The notes beneath the pieces were generated by a model. It was not told the origin of the DNA, ran no database searches, and was given only the letters and a program-made list of their open reading frames with translations. Shown here one piece after another: positions 10,125 through 21,346 of a DNA stretch of 64,000 nucleotides. Origin of the DNA: Coffea arabica (lineage: Eukaryota > Streptophyta > Magnoliopsida > Gentianales > Rubiaceae). Numbering within the stretch: position 1 is the first letter of the stretch; each line of letters opens with the position of its first letter. Where the stretch lies: assembly GCF_036785885.1 (NCBI RefSeq), contig NC_092323.1, positions 15,260,501 through 15,324,500 of the forward strand, written 5' to 3'. A program made the translations under genes and the position numbers.

Positions 10125-12209
10125 AACTCCCCCACACTTGAACCATTGCTTGTCCTCAAGCAATAAAAATACAAACCAACAATGATCCAAAATTTGAAAA
10201 TAAACATATGTAGCATTTCAACTTCATTTCCTCAAAACAAAGTAAATAACCATTATGCAATTATTCAATTAAGTTCAAGTACTCATAATATCGAGTAAAG
10301 GAGAGCCAATTATACCACCATTATAACAAATTCAAGTCAATTTCTCATCCTTAACCAATTTCATACGCAAGTAACTCATATGGCCAATAATATGCTTTCT
10401 AAACCCATGATCATCTTCTTATTTAACTTTAAAGAGGGATTTATTTATATAATATCGCTAAATATTACTTAAGTTGTGAAGGTATCTTTTTACGCGAGGA
10501 TCGACATTTTTAGATGAAGATCACCGGTTACTCAACACTTCACATACTCAAGTTGCTTTGCATACTCTTAATTCAAGTACCGTTTTACGCGAAAGTCGAC
10601 ATTTTTAGATGAAGACACCCGGTTACTAAGTACAAGAATCATTGGAGTAGAACAAATCTTATTCTATTTTTGTCTTTTTCTTTTGTTTCTTCATTTTTTT
10701 TTTTCATTCATTCATTTTTTTTTTTTAAAGTAAAGATAATAACATTCCCTCGAAAGCATAATCATGAGAAGAGTATTGCAATTATTGACCATATTTATCA
10801 CTTAACTTATAAAATCCAATAAAGAGAAGAAATTTCATCAAATATGCAAAAAAAAAAAAAAATATAGGCATAATTTTCTCCACTTTAAAAGATATACTTT
10901 CCTACAAATGCAAAAATTATAATCACATAATAGTCATTTCCAAGTTAAATGAGAAAAGAAGTGCTTAAACCACATATATTTATCTCAAATGTAGAAGGAC
11001 TTTGAACTACTAATGGTATGGAACTTGTTACCCCTTGGATAAAATCGAAAAAATTTAAAAATTGTTGAGGCAAGTTTGCAATTTTGGACAAGATTTTGGA
11101 AAAATTTTGAATTTTAACACAAGTCCAATATTTGCAACTAATACGTCAATCACATACAATATATATAATCTCAATTCTCCCCTCACACTTAACATACACA
11201 TTGTCCTCAATGTGTAAAAAGGAAAATCCAGATAAAGAAAGTAATACTCCCCTATGATGTGATTGAATATGAAGCTTCAAGGTACGTTGTTCGCTTGTCT
11301 TCATTGCTTCATGAGTTCCATTTGGTAACCATTAGTGATATAAACCTAAAAATGGAAAATGAGAAACAAAAGTGATAACAAAGGCTTAATAAACATATAA
11401 CGGCAATCCGTAATTCCTAAGCCTTTGTGGTGGTGATGTACCTATAGAAAATACACAATAAGCAACTGAAGGTACAAGAAAATATATGAGGAAAAGAAGA
11501 AAAAGAGAATCAAGGAAGCTAAAGTGCTCAGAAAACGCGAGTAGAAACGCGCCTTTAACTCGCGGTTTTGAAGGCGCGTTTCTTCCCAAAAGTTGCAGTA
11601 CTGAAAACGCGGTTCTGTGAAAAAACGCGACTTTAAGTCGCGTTTTCAATGGCGCGTTTTCATCTTTGATCCAGGCAACAAAACGCGACTTCCTTAAAAA
11701 CGCGACTTAAAGTCGCGTTTTAATGGCGCGTTTTCTGTTCTGCAGGTGCAGAATTGAAAACGCGATTCTGTGAACACGCGACTCAGAGGCACGTTTTCTT
11801 GAGAAACGCGTTTTCTGCTGCGAATTTTAGCAGAAATTCAACTTTTGAAAATTTACAAATAATACCCCAATCACTCAAAATGCATCATAAATCATTTGTT
11901 TGTAAAATTTATCAATGTGCACACATGTAAAACATTAAAAACATGCATTTTAGCCCCTTTTAACAGATCAAAAACAACAATTACTCAAATCGAGGGGTTG
12001 AGTTCCTTGATCAAATTTCGCCTTTTTCACCTCATGTGGTCACTTTTGCTTCCATTTCCAATACCTACAAATGAAAAATAACAAAATAACTCAAACACAT
12101 ACTTTAAACATAAAATCACCCCAAAATAATATAAACTTAAACAAACATTGGGTTGCCTCCCAATAAGCGCTTCTTTAAAGTCAATAGCTTGACTATTTCA
12201 CCTTCTTTT
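10125..12209 (-). other. non-coding 3' internal region of the composite element
   Basis: This lies between the gag stop and LTR-B (minus-strand sense). It holds the purine tract at 10125-10138, two 47-bp motifs (10486-10534, 10582-10628), homopolymer tracts, and the CGCG palindrome array at 11531-11816. Long non-coding internal DNA fits a LARD or gag-only element. No polymerase domains were found in any frame. Confidence 0.75.
11531..11816. repeat. CGCG palindrome array
   Basis: About 15 CGCG cores lie in 286 bp, mostly as AAAACGCG or CGCGTTTT. Two are perfect 25-bp palindromes with 12-bp arms: AAAACGCGACTT-T-AAGTCGCGTTTT at 11622-11646 and the same arms around A at 11697-11721. Such CpG density is out of place in this AT-rich element. 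The motif also occurs in LTR-A. It could form RNA hairpins, bind protein dimers or be a methylation target. Confidence 0.8.
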
Positions 12210-13367
12210 TCAAGGAGGCTTGGTTAAAGAATAATCCACCATTTTAGGCCGTGGTGGATCATTAAATGGTGACTTTATAGCCAAAGCCACATGATCTAAT
12301 GATGTGAGAAATGAAAGTGACTTACCTATCCCAAGTGTTTCATAGATATTACCTTGAATATACACCACTTGAGAACTTACCAAAGGAATTGTCATGAGAG
12401 TATCTTGGGTAGGACTACCTTTAGAACCTGTACTTTTTATACACTCCTCAAGAGGGGTGAAAATTGAGCCATTAAAACTCACCTCTTGAGGTTCAAAGTT
12501 AGTTCCAAAGATATTATCATGTGAAATGGATATTTGCTCATTAAAACACTCTTGAGATTCATCATTTTCATCAAAATGCAACCCATTTTCACATACAAGA
12601 TTCCCATCATTCATGCTAGGATCATTTTGCACATTATTAGAGGAAATAACTTCACACAATGCATTCAATTGCTCATGTATTCTACCAAAGTGAGAAGCTA
12701 ATTCATCTATTCTTTCCTCAATCCTATCAAAACGGTCGGAAGTTGCATTTGCTAGCTTTTCTATGGCTAAATCAAATTGATTAGAAAAATTTTCTACAGC
12801 TAGCTCCCAAGATGCATTAGAATCATTAGCTAATGGTTCACTTTCTAACTCCCAAGGTAGAGGTGCATTAGCTAACTTCTCTATTGCCAACTCCCAAGAT
12901 GGTTTTGATTCATATTGGACACTTTCAGGTTGGTAATCATAAAAATTTGGAGAGTCACTATATACACATTGATTTTCCCAACCATAAGCAGGAGAATTGC
13001 TCCAATTAGCACTATATTGATCAAAACAAGGATTGTAATGCTCTAATTCATCATAATAATCCACATTTTGTGCTTGCATACATGTATTAGTAGCATGATA
13101 ACCTCCACACAAGTCACAAATCACATGATAAGAATTGAAAGCATTAACATTCCTCCCTTGCTCAATTTCATGCATAATTGTGTCCATTTGAACTTGTAAC
13201 TTAATTACATCAAATTTTTCCTTTAAGCACCTTAAACCATCTTCAAAAGACATACAATCAGTAAATTCTTGGTTACCTCTATTAAAGGAGCTTTGCACTT
13301 GGTAACCATCCATTGCCAATCTTCCACTTCTCAAGCATTGTCCTCCAAATTGACCTACCCTTCTCAT
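12210..13367 (-). CDS. retrotransposon gag-like protein
   Basis: This 385-aa reading frame lies about 170 bp inside the primer binding site. A retroviral-type zinc knuckle is visible at residues 84-96 (C84, C87, H91, C96; sequence C-D-L-C-G-G-Y-H-A-T-N-T-C), typical of plant Ty3-type gag. Residues 158-207 contain repeated E-L-A-I-E-K-L-A-N-like units and 209-240 a probable coiled coil. The usual long N-terminal gag capsid region is not evident, so it may be shortened. The product would package element RNA if functional. The start ATG is the first in frame and could be further upstream in an earlier, interrupted form. Confidence 0.75.
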   Translation of the reverse strand: MRRVGQFGGQCLRSGRLAMDGYQVQSSFNRGNQEFTDCMSFEDGLRCLKEKFDVIKLQVQMDTIMHEIEQGRNVNAFNSYHVICDLCGGYHATNTCMQAQNVDYYDELEHYNPCFDQYSANWSNSPAYGWENQCVYSDSPNFYDYQPESVQYESKPSWELAIEKLANAPLPWELESEPLANDSNASWELAVENFSNQFDLAIEKLANATSDRFDRIEERIDELASHFGRIHEQLNALCEVISSNNVQNDPSMNDGNLVCENGLHFDENDESQECFNEQISISHDNIFGTNFEPQEVSFNGSIFTPLEECIKSTGSKGSPTQDTLMTIPLVSSQVVYIQGNIYETLGIGKSLSFLTSLDHVALAIKSPFNDPPRPKMVDYSLTKPP

Positions 13368-13536
13368 TACCTAAAATTGCTTTTAACCAACTTAAGAGCA
13401 AAATTAGTAAGAAGACTAGGTGATAAAACACATACACATATAAAATACTAAAATAACAGAAAATAACATTCACAATATAACTAATATTATGTCTAAACTA
13501 ATAAAGTTGCTCTTCACACCGATATTGCCAAATCTT

Positions 13537-13553
13537 CCCCGGCAACGGCGCCA
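13537..13553 (-). other. primer binding site, tRNA-Asp type
   Basis: The plus strand reads CCCCGGCAACGGCGCCA, which equals the 3' end of plant tRNA-Asp including CCA. On the minus strand this is TGGCGCCGTTGCCGGGG, six bases from the end of LTR-A copy 2. This fixes the direction of the element and marks 13560-15477 as its 5' LTR. Confidence 0.88.
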
Positions 13554-13559
13554 AAAACT

Positions 13560-15477
13560 TGACGGGTTTTCACTTTAAGTGCAAGTTTAATTCCGATTTT
13601 ACACCCGTTGGACTGCAAGTATACAGGTCGCAATTTTAGTACAAGATGCGTATCGGGTCGATCCCACGAGGAGCAATTTAAACAATTACTAAGCCCCTGT
13701 TCTCTCTATTATTTAGACTTACAATTAATTTTTGAGCAGAGAAAGTCTAATGCTGTAATCTACAAATCTGATATACAAATCTAGTTTAACAAATGCTGAA
13801 TGCAAATAGAGAAATTTCACTTAATGAAGATTCTAGGGATGTAGATTCCACTTATGGCATAAACTACACAAATGAATGGATTTACTTCTTGCTATTATTC
13901 TTGCTTAACCAGAGATTTATTTCCAAGATTACCAAGTCTCATTTTCATGATGAAATGGCTTAGAGCAATATAGATTTCCCTATTTTCATGGTGAAATACT
14001 ACTACTACTCCGTTTTATTTCATGAAATGCTCAATAATCCACCTAAGTGTATCTCTATTTTCATGAACATACAACTCAAGCACTACTCATGTGTTTCAAT
14101 TGTTATTACCAATTCTCATTGAATAATAACACTATAAACATGCTATTGGTGATCAATCAATAACAAGAAATCACAGCTACACAAGTAGACAAGTTAACTC
14201 AAGATATAACAAGTGTAAATCACATTCAATTAGTATTATTTAGCCATAAGTTTCATCTACTCCCTAGATGAAGGAGTTTAGCTACTCATGAATGATTTAA
14301 CAATCAAATTCACAAGTTTATTACTGCAAAACATCATAAAGTACAAGTATAAGAAAGATAAAAGAAAGCTTAGCCAATTGAAGGTGAAGCTCTCCAATTC
14401 CTGCTATGTTCTTGCACAATATGATTACAAGTGAAAACTCTAAATGCTTCTCTAAGAACTCTTAACTAGAGAGAAAACTTGTTGCAAGAAGGAAAACTAG
14501 CTACGTCTGGTCATCCAGGCTTCTCCCCTGTATTTCTGCATAAAAGGTGGTAGAAATTCCATTCCTCTCACTTCATAATTTCCTCCACTCAGATTTTGTA
14601 AAAAGAAGTCAAAGATATGATGTTTCCTTTTGTCCACACTCATTTGGTCTTCTCTTTTATTGCAGAAGCATGTGCACCGAATTCCCTTGCATCTTATAGC
14701 TGGAAAGTGGTATGCACACAAGAGAATTGACTGAGTCAAATTGCAGAATTTCGGCTATAAAACGCGCCTACACAAAACGCGGTATAAACTCGCGTTTTTT
14801 CTACTCGCGTTTTCACTCTGGCCTTATTTCAACTGCGATTTTCTCCATGATAAAGGCCAAACTAGCTTTTGTGCAAAACACAAAAGTTGTAGCCCTTTGA
14901 GTTAGCTTTCCAATGCTTCAAGAATCATCCAAATCTGAGCATTGTAGCCTGAGATATGATCGAAATACTGTCACCTGTTCAAACCTCTGTTTTAACTTCC
15001 GACCACAGAATGCAGCTTCTGTATTCCAACGTTTTGCCCATGAAGATGGCAGAAATGGATTTCGATGTCTTCATACGAATTGTAGGTCTCTTTCTTAGCT
15101 TTAAAATGGTATAAAGATCACCTCAATCCGATAAGTGTAGCTCCAGATATGGTCAAAATACTGAAGAGTGTCAAAACTGACTTGTATTGCATTTCCTCAC
15201 TTGAACATTTTTCACTTCATTCTTCTTGTTGCCACTTGAATTCATCACCAAATCTCTATTTTTTACCTCATTTGACATCCTTTGGTGATTGAATCATCAT
15301 TCCTGCATAAAAATGAAGTTTTTACCATTAAAATCAATAGAAATGCAATATTATCCACTTTTACCAAAAATATATAATTTTACCAAAAACCTCTTTATTT
15401 TATTTATAAAACTAAATAATCAACTCAAAATTAACTAATAAAATGCACTTAAAAATACGTAAAATAAACTCTTATCA
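13560..15477 (-). repeat. LTR-A copy 2 (5' LTR of the composite element)
   Basis: The LTR is 1,918 bp and matched 5355-7272 in every stretch compared, implying a very recent insertion. It carries the element promoter by position. The CGCG cluster is repeated at 14760-14813. Confidence 0.95.
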
Positions 15478-15482
15478 AATAT
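15478..15482. repeat. target-site duplication AATAT (right)
   Basis: This is an exact copy of 5350-5354 and marks the right end of the composite retrotransposon. Confidence 0.93.
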
Positions 15483-18400
15483 AAACATATTATTGAGTAA
15501 ATTTGTTGTGTAATAGCATATATTGAACTAACAAAATACTAATTTATGCTCCCAAAAACCAAAAAATTTAACACCAAATCTCTAAAGGGAGGAGAATATT
15601 ATCATAAGAAGTGTTTTTCTGGAGTTTTAAAGACGTGCTTTAGCTTTGGTTTGACCTTTGAAACCAATCAGAATAGAATATATATGAACACGCAAAAATA
15701 ATTTGTAATTTCAAATCTAGAGTCTATTGCCTTTTTTTTTTTTTGAGATTAATCAAATTCAAGGTCATTTCAGGGGTATAATTAAGATTAATAAGGGAGG
15801 GAGGGAGTGTAAGTGAGAGGTCTCGAGTTCGAGTCCTCTGCTTACACTAAAAAAAAAAAAGATTCAGAAGGAAATGTAACAAGAATTCATCATTTGAGGA
15901 CAAGGAGAAAAAGTTGTCTAATCACAGAATTATTCTGGATTCTCGTATCCTTATTTACCTAATCCACCCACTACAAAAGTTTACTCTTTGACCAAAATAT
16001 CTTAATTGATTTCTATCCTATTTTAATTGACCATTAAAACCAAAAAAAATTTTAAAGTCATTTTTATTTTTCAGAGGGTTTTAATTTCCGAATGCTACAT
16101 TACCTATGTTTTGAAGTCAGAATTTTATTCCATGAGAAATTGATATGGTAACCATTAGCGGAGTAACATTCTAATCCATGTCTGCCAATAAATATAGAAT
16201 TAATTTTTCATTAACTACTAGTAAACTAGTGTAAAAGTTTTCTTTACACAATCTATAGCTTAAATGGGTTATACATGTAAAGAAGATGATTATAAACTTG
16301 AATGGAGAATATATGCCTCGCATCTAAATTTACTAGTGTAAATAAATCTTCAACTATCACGTAAGAAATAATTTAATTGATTTATAGAGTTTTCTAAAAT
16401 CGTATCATATTTTAAATTTTGGTGGTGGTCACATTTGCATATGCTACATATTTTAGTGGTGAATTTTGTAGCAACTTTTTGTAGTCCAACTTTTTGTAGT
16501 CATCATATAAATCTTGTGACCGCACTAGTCCAAAAATGTGAAAATGAGGACATGGTCATGTTCTAGAAAGCCAAGAAGCTGCAGCAAACACTAGCCCAAA
16601 AGAGCTGCATCTGATCTATGATGTATTTAAGGCCCAATCCAGGCTATGAGCAGTGAGAAATACGTCTTAAGTCATTGATCCAATTAAAATACTCCTAATG
16701 GGCCGACAGCACAGTATTGGCACGAAAATTTATAATATTACTCCAATAGGCATTTTCCTCTCCAATCCTAAAAATATTCTATCATCCTGCAACAAATCTC
16801 TTGTTAGTAAATGTTTTTTTTTTTTTGTCGTCAAAACAGTATTTTCTTTTCTCTACACACAAAATGAGAAGTTGGGTAAGTTACTTTAAACATGCCAAAG
16901 AGAAATATTCCCCTCACGTCACACAATATTATAATTATATATCCTAAAAAAATATCACATTTATGTCAAGATTAAAAATTAAAATTTCTCTTTTCACCCT
17001 CAACTATCATACACGGAATTTGAAATCTGAACTTGACAGTAAAGAGAATTTTGAAAACGCTCCGCTAGCATTTCATTGAACTTACAACCCCACTTGAGTA
17101 AAAACTTATGTAAACTGCTAATGCATAAAATTTATATTCCTTTTGCATGTGCTAAACAATACTTCAAATTCATTGATTAGATAAGGATGGAAAGACCGCA
17201 AAAAATGTATCATTTTTAGGTATGTGAAATTGCTTGGTAACTCTTTGATAATCACGAGTTTTTGGCTAAAATAATCTACTTTTCAAAAAATAATCCCAAA
17301 GTAATGCTCTTTCATCTTTTTATTCCCTTATTAATCTAGTTATTGCCATGTAGACTCCCCACGAAAGGAAAAAAATAACTTGTAAATCTTTTGTTTATAT
17401 ATTATGCAGTTTTTCTTTATTTAGTACTTTAAGGACATTCTGTAAACAAATTAAAAAAGGAAAGTGGATCCATAATTAGTATTTTAAAATTGTTGATCAC
17501 CCTCCAAATTGCAATGATTTTGCTGAAGAACCTTTTCTTTTTTGCTGCCATTATTCCTTCCTAGCTTTATTCTTGATTATTATATCACAAGTTCCTTTCT
17601 TTTTTTCTTGTTACTTGCAATTTTATATATCGTAGCCTCCTAACTTTGTAAATTTTAAGAAGTTTGCAAAAACTCAAATTGTTTGAAGTACGAGTAAACA
17701 TTTCAAGATACATAATAATCATAGTTTACGTGAACTATAAAAATTCCACTATAAGGGGAAAGAAAATTCGAAAAAAATTCTCTTGCATTTTTTGACTTAT
17801 CAAAAGAGAATACATTCCAAAAAAATAGGAGAGAGAAAATATAACTAGATTAGTGTTAGTATAAAAATTAACACGCTACATGAGCCAATCTAATGTGAGA
17901 AATACTAATTAACTCAATAACAGATAGAGAAATATTTTTATTTATCTTTAAGATTGTACATAAGTAGCAAAATTTGAACTATTGAAAAGGTATTAAAAAT
18001 CTATTGATGTGGATTGTACCTCTTAATGTAAGATGGAAATGTGAATACTTTCCATACTGAAAGTCCACATGGCAACAAGTAGATTAATAAGGGAATATAT
18101 TTTGAAGGTGCATTAGTTTGGGAATAGTTTTCAAGAATGAGGTTACTCTGGAAATAAACTCTGATAATCACTACCGTGATGTTGTAGACCCGCTTGCATT
18201 TATATGCCAAGTTTCGTTTATCTTTTTCTTAATCTAGCCAATGAATTTTCAAAGACATGAAATTCACCATTATATTTCAAAGACTTAAGATGAAGTCTAT
18301 CTTCATGATAATTTCCTGGCACTAATGCATTCAAAGATGGTCTAAATGCATACTTAGCTAATGTCTGATGTGTTGCATCAGTGCACTTCTTTACCATAAG

Positions 18401-18515
18401 AAGACGTTGACAGAGCACAATGTGCAGCATTTTTGTTTTTGGCAAGAGCCAAAGAGAATAGATTGCAAGAAAAACACACGGGCAAAGTTAATTTGGCTTT
18501 CAGGATTCACCTCTT
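15483..18515. other. gene-free region downstream of the RLP gene
   Basis: I see no supported gene here. The sequence is AT-rich with many short homopolymers. At 15796-15860 a short stretch with GAGTTCGAGTCCTC (like a pol III B box) followed by a poly(A) run could be the tail of a decayed tRNA-derived SINE, at low confidence. The last 300 bp before 18515 is the probable 3' UTR of the minus-strand RLP gene; small ORFs in it show no family resemblance. Confidence 0.5.
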
Positions 18516-21200
18516 TCAAGCTTGCTTATTTCTCAATCTGGCAACCTTAATAGCTATCATCACATAAATCTTGTCGCTCCATTTGTCCAAAAATTGGAAG
18601 TATGCATATCGACAGGATCTTGACAGCAGCAAAGTGATCCAAAATGCCCAGAAGCTAACAGCAAATCCCGCTGCCAGACCAAAATAGAAAGATGTTACTT
18701 CAAAACCATCATTTTTTACTTCATCTTGTAAGCCCTTGTTCTCAATCCTGCAAGAAAAATCGTTGTAGAGAGGTTTCGAGCAGTCTTCAGTGAGGGGAAG
18801 CCCACAAAGGTGTTGATTGCCAATAAATGATGATGCATCAAGAGAAGCAATTTGGAAGCCAGAGGGAATCTTTCCTGACAAGTTGTTAAACGACAAGTTA
18901 AAATGAGCAAGAGAATGAAGAAGAGATATGCTGGTGGGAATTGAGCAAGACAGCGAATTCCTGGAGAGATAAAGATACTCCAACAATTTCATTGAACCAA
19001 CATCAGGTGGAATTTCTCCTGTAAGATTGTTGTTTGACAAACTTAAGAAAGTCAAGCCAACAAGGCTGGTGATTTCTCCAGGGATATCTCCTGATAAATG
19101 ATTCAGTGCAAGATCAAAAACCATGAACTTTGAACTGACAGGATTCATTCTGATCAATACGTTCAACAGAGTCTTCCTATATACTGTGTAGGGGTCATAG
19201 ATAAAAGATTTGTCTGCCTCCACCATAGCCATGGTAAGAAAATTGTCAATACACCTTGGAATCTTTCCTGATAAAGAATTGCCAGCAAGGTTAAAGTATT
19301 TAAGGTCTTTAAGTTGGCATAGCTGCAATGGGATGTTTCCATCAAATTCGTTGTCTGATAACCGGAGAATCATCAGATTTCCCATATTTTCCCCAATCCA
19401 TTCTGGTATTTTGCCAGATAGATTATTGAGTCCAAGATCCAGGACATATAAATTTGTCAAGTACTTCAATGATGCAGGAAGTTCACCAGAGAGAGCATTT
19501 TTACCAAGGATCAGTGCCTTGAGATGAACTAAATGTCCAGTTGAGTTTGGTATCATGCCAGATAATTCATTGTATGCCAAATTCAGAACAACCAAGTTAT
19601 TCCCTTGAGTCCAGCAGTCAGGAATGGTTCCAGACAAGGCATTCAATGATAAATCTAGATAACTCAAAGAGTTATTCACAACAAGAGATTCACATATAGG
19701 GGATATGGTTCCAGTGATCATATTTTCAGCTAGAATTAGGGACATCATGCTCAAAGAAAAATGAGGCAAGGGACCAAAAAAACTGTTGTTGCTCATGTCT
19801 AGTACAGAAAGATTAAGTTTTGATGAAAAATCTGGCAGTTTTCCTCCTAGATTGTTAGATGACAGATTCATGTACTCAACCTTCATTGAGATATTCCAAA
19901 ACCAATCAGGCACAATGCCTGAAATGTTATTGCTGGAAATATCAATTGACACGAAGTCTTTCTGTGTTTGTAGCCATCTGGGAAAATCCGGACCTATTTG
20001 GCAAGACTGCAACCCTATGGTATCAAGGTCAAAAGGAGGTGTCCAATCTGAGCTGATATTGACCATAAATGAATTAGAAGACAAAACTAATACTTGCAAG
20101 TGACTAAAATTCAGAAAATCTTCAGTAATTACACCATCCATGGAATTCGAAGCAAGATCCAGGACTTCTAATTCTGAAAGCTGTGCAATGCTTGGTGGAA
20201 GAGACCCCTTAAGTTGATTATTGGAGAGATACAATTCTCTCAACGATGGCCTTGTACTATTGTCGTCATCTGCGATCAAGCCTAACGTTTTGGGAAACTC
20301 TCCTGTCAGATAGTTGTCTGAAAGATCAAAAATGGTGAGGTAACTCATGCTTTCAAAAGCATCAGGGATGGAACCTCGCAACTGACTTCTTCGAAAATTA
20401 ATGACGCTAAGACTCTGGCTGATATTGAAGAGCCAATATGGCATGGGTGAATTGAATTTGTTAAAAGAGAGATCAAGAATCTGAAGCTGTGTGAAATTTA
20501 TAGCAGATAGTCTCAAGGGAAGTGTGTTGAGTTCACAGGCAAAAAATCCTAACTTCACCAGAGAAGGTAACATGTTAACAGCATCAAGCCAATTAACAAC
20601 CAAACTGAGATCCACACCACCTAATTCCAGTACTTTCAAGGAGGAGAGACCATGAAGCCAGTCAAGCTTGTTTGCTCTAAGAGCATATTCATTACCACTC
20701 AGATCAAGGTATTGCAACTGGGAAAGGTTCCCAAGATGATCAGGAATCATTCCTCGAAAATTGGCATTAGACAGGTTTAGATACTCTAGATTTTTCAGAG
20801 AACCAATAAATTCAGGAACCTGTCCCTGAAGAAAATTATTAGAACTCAAGTCCAGGTAGCTTAAATATGGCAAGTCAAGTAAAGAATCACTTACTTGATT
20901 ACCTTGCGAGCTCTCAGCTGGACCATGACCATGAAGATCGAGCATTGTAACATGCCATTGACCAGTTTTATTACTGCACATCACACCTCTCCAGTTGCAG
21001 CAATCTTCTTCAGTAATCCAAGAGGAAAAACGGTCCATTGAATTACTGAAATCTTCTCTGAACTTGACCAAAGCACTTTTTTCACTTTCATTGCAACGAA
21101 CAACTAGATTGCCTTGGCTTGAGCTCAATGCACTTGACTTAACACAAGAAAGTACAGCCACAATAGTCTTAAGAATCAAGTATACAATTCCCATGACCAA
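18516..21200 (-). CDS. LRR receptor-like protein, EIX1/EIX2 type
   Basis: This intact single-exon gene encodes 894 aa. It has a signal peptide (about 1-24), an N-terminal LRR cap (about 36-76, with C-N-E-S-E-K-S-A-L and C-C-N-W-R-G-V), then a long run of plant extracellular LRRs (L-x-x-L-x-L-S-x-N-x-x-x-G-x-I-P) with a non-LRR island before the last four repeats (about 675-700). An acidic juxtamembrane stretch and one transmembrane helix (about 838-859) follow, then a 35-aa cytoplasmic tail without a kinase. The tail has Y-F-Q-F, fitting a YxxPhi endocytosis signal. Relatives in tomato perceive fungal xylanase and signal through SOBIR1/BAK1-type kinases; the ligand here is unknown. Its upstream region falls in the segmental duplication described below, and a MULE sits 434 bp from the ATG. 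Confidence 0.95.
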   Translation of the reverse strand: MVMGIVYLILKTIVAVLSCVKSSALSSSQGNLVVRCNESEKSALVKFREDFSNSMDRFSSWITEEDCCNWRGVMCSNKTGQWHVTMLDLHGHGPAESSQGNQVSDSLLDLPYLSYLDLSSNNFLQGQVPEFIGSLKNLEYLNLSNANFRGMIPDHLGNLSQLQYLDLSGNEYALRANKLDWLHGLSSLKVLELGGVDLSLVVNWLDAVNMLPSLVKLGFFACELNTLPLRLSAINFTQLQILDLSFNKFNSPMPYWLFNISQSLSVINFRRSQLRGSIPDAFESMSYLTIFDLSDNYLTGEFPKTLGLIADDDNSTRPSLRELYLSNNQLKGSLPPSIAQLSELEVLDLASNSMDGVITEDFLNFSHLQVLVLSSNSFMVNISSDWTPPFDLDTIGLQSCQIGPDFPRWLQTQKDFVSIDISSNNISGIVPDWFWNISMKVEYMNLSSNNLGGKLPDFSSKLNLSVLDMSNNSFFGPLPHFSLSMMSLILAENMITGTISPICESLVVNNSLSYLDLSLNALSGTIPDCWTQGNNLVVLNLAYNELSGMIPNSTGHLVHLKALILGKNALSGELPASLKYLTNLYVLDLGLNNLSGKIPEWIGENMGNLMILRLSDNEFDGNIPLQLCQLKDLKYFNLAGNSLSGKIPRCIDNFLTMAMVEADKSFIYDPYTVYRKTLLNVLIRMNPVSSKFMVFDLALNHLSGDIPGEITSLVGLTFLSLSNNNLTGEIPPDVGSMKLLEYLYLSRNSLSCSIPTSISLLHSLAHFNLSFNNLSGKIPSGFQIASLDASSFIGNQHLCGLPLTEDCSKPLYNDFSCRIENKGLQDEVKNDGFEVTSFYFGLAAGFAVSFWAFWITLLLSRSCRYAYFQFLDKWSDKIYVMIAIKVARLRNKQA

Positions 21201-21346
21201 AATTCAGAATTCTAAACCTCAATGTGTTCGAGCTGAAAGTAAGAATGTACCAGACATTGGTTCGTTTAATGGCCTACTTTATTTGTGAATTGTGAAATCA
21301 GAGAAATAGTGCATAATTTTTTATTTGTGACAAGAAGACTCTTCAG

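Larger units (their letters stand above)
5355..15477 (-). mobile_element. three-LTR composite gag-only LTR retrotransposon (TR-GAG/LARD type)
   Basis: This 10,123-bp element lies on the minus strand. Its outer LTRs (5355-7272 and 13560-15477) are both 1,918 bp at a constant 8,205-bp offset and appear identical. It is bounded by TG...CA and an AATAT duplication. A tRNA-Asp-type primer binding site lies beside the right LTR (its 5' LTR), and a purine tract beside the left LTR (its 3' LTR). The only coding region is a gag-like ORF at 12210-13367; there is no protease, integrase, RT or RNase H, so it must be moved by another element's enzymes. Unusually, a diverged related LTR (8349-10124) lies inside, and the 3' internal region is present twice (7273-8348 and about 10125-11217). 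Gag-only elements of this kind have been described in coffee. Confidence 0.93.

Noticed and set aside
11531-11816. CRISPR-like repeat array
   Set aside because: Spacing is irregular, units are short palindromic words without unique spacers, and the context is a plant retrotransposon.
15796-15860. Possible tRNA gene (GAGTTCGAGTCC)
   Set aside because: Only a B-box-like motif followed by poly(A); no A box or cloverleaf. At most a SINE tail fragment.
18218-18445. 75-codon minus ORF just downstream of the RLP stop
   Set aside because: No domain, no splice evidence, and it lies in the expected 3' UTR. It could be a uORF-like chance frame.
19210-20103. Plus-strand ORFs over 100 codons opposite the RLP gene
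   Set aside because: They are antisense shadows of a long conserved LRR frame.
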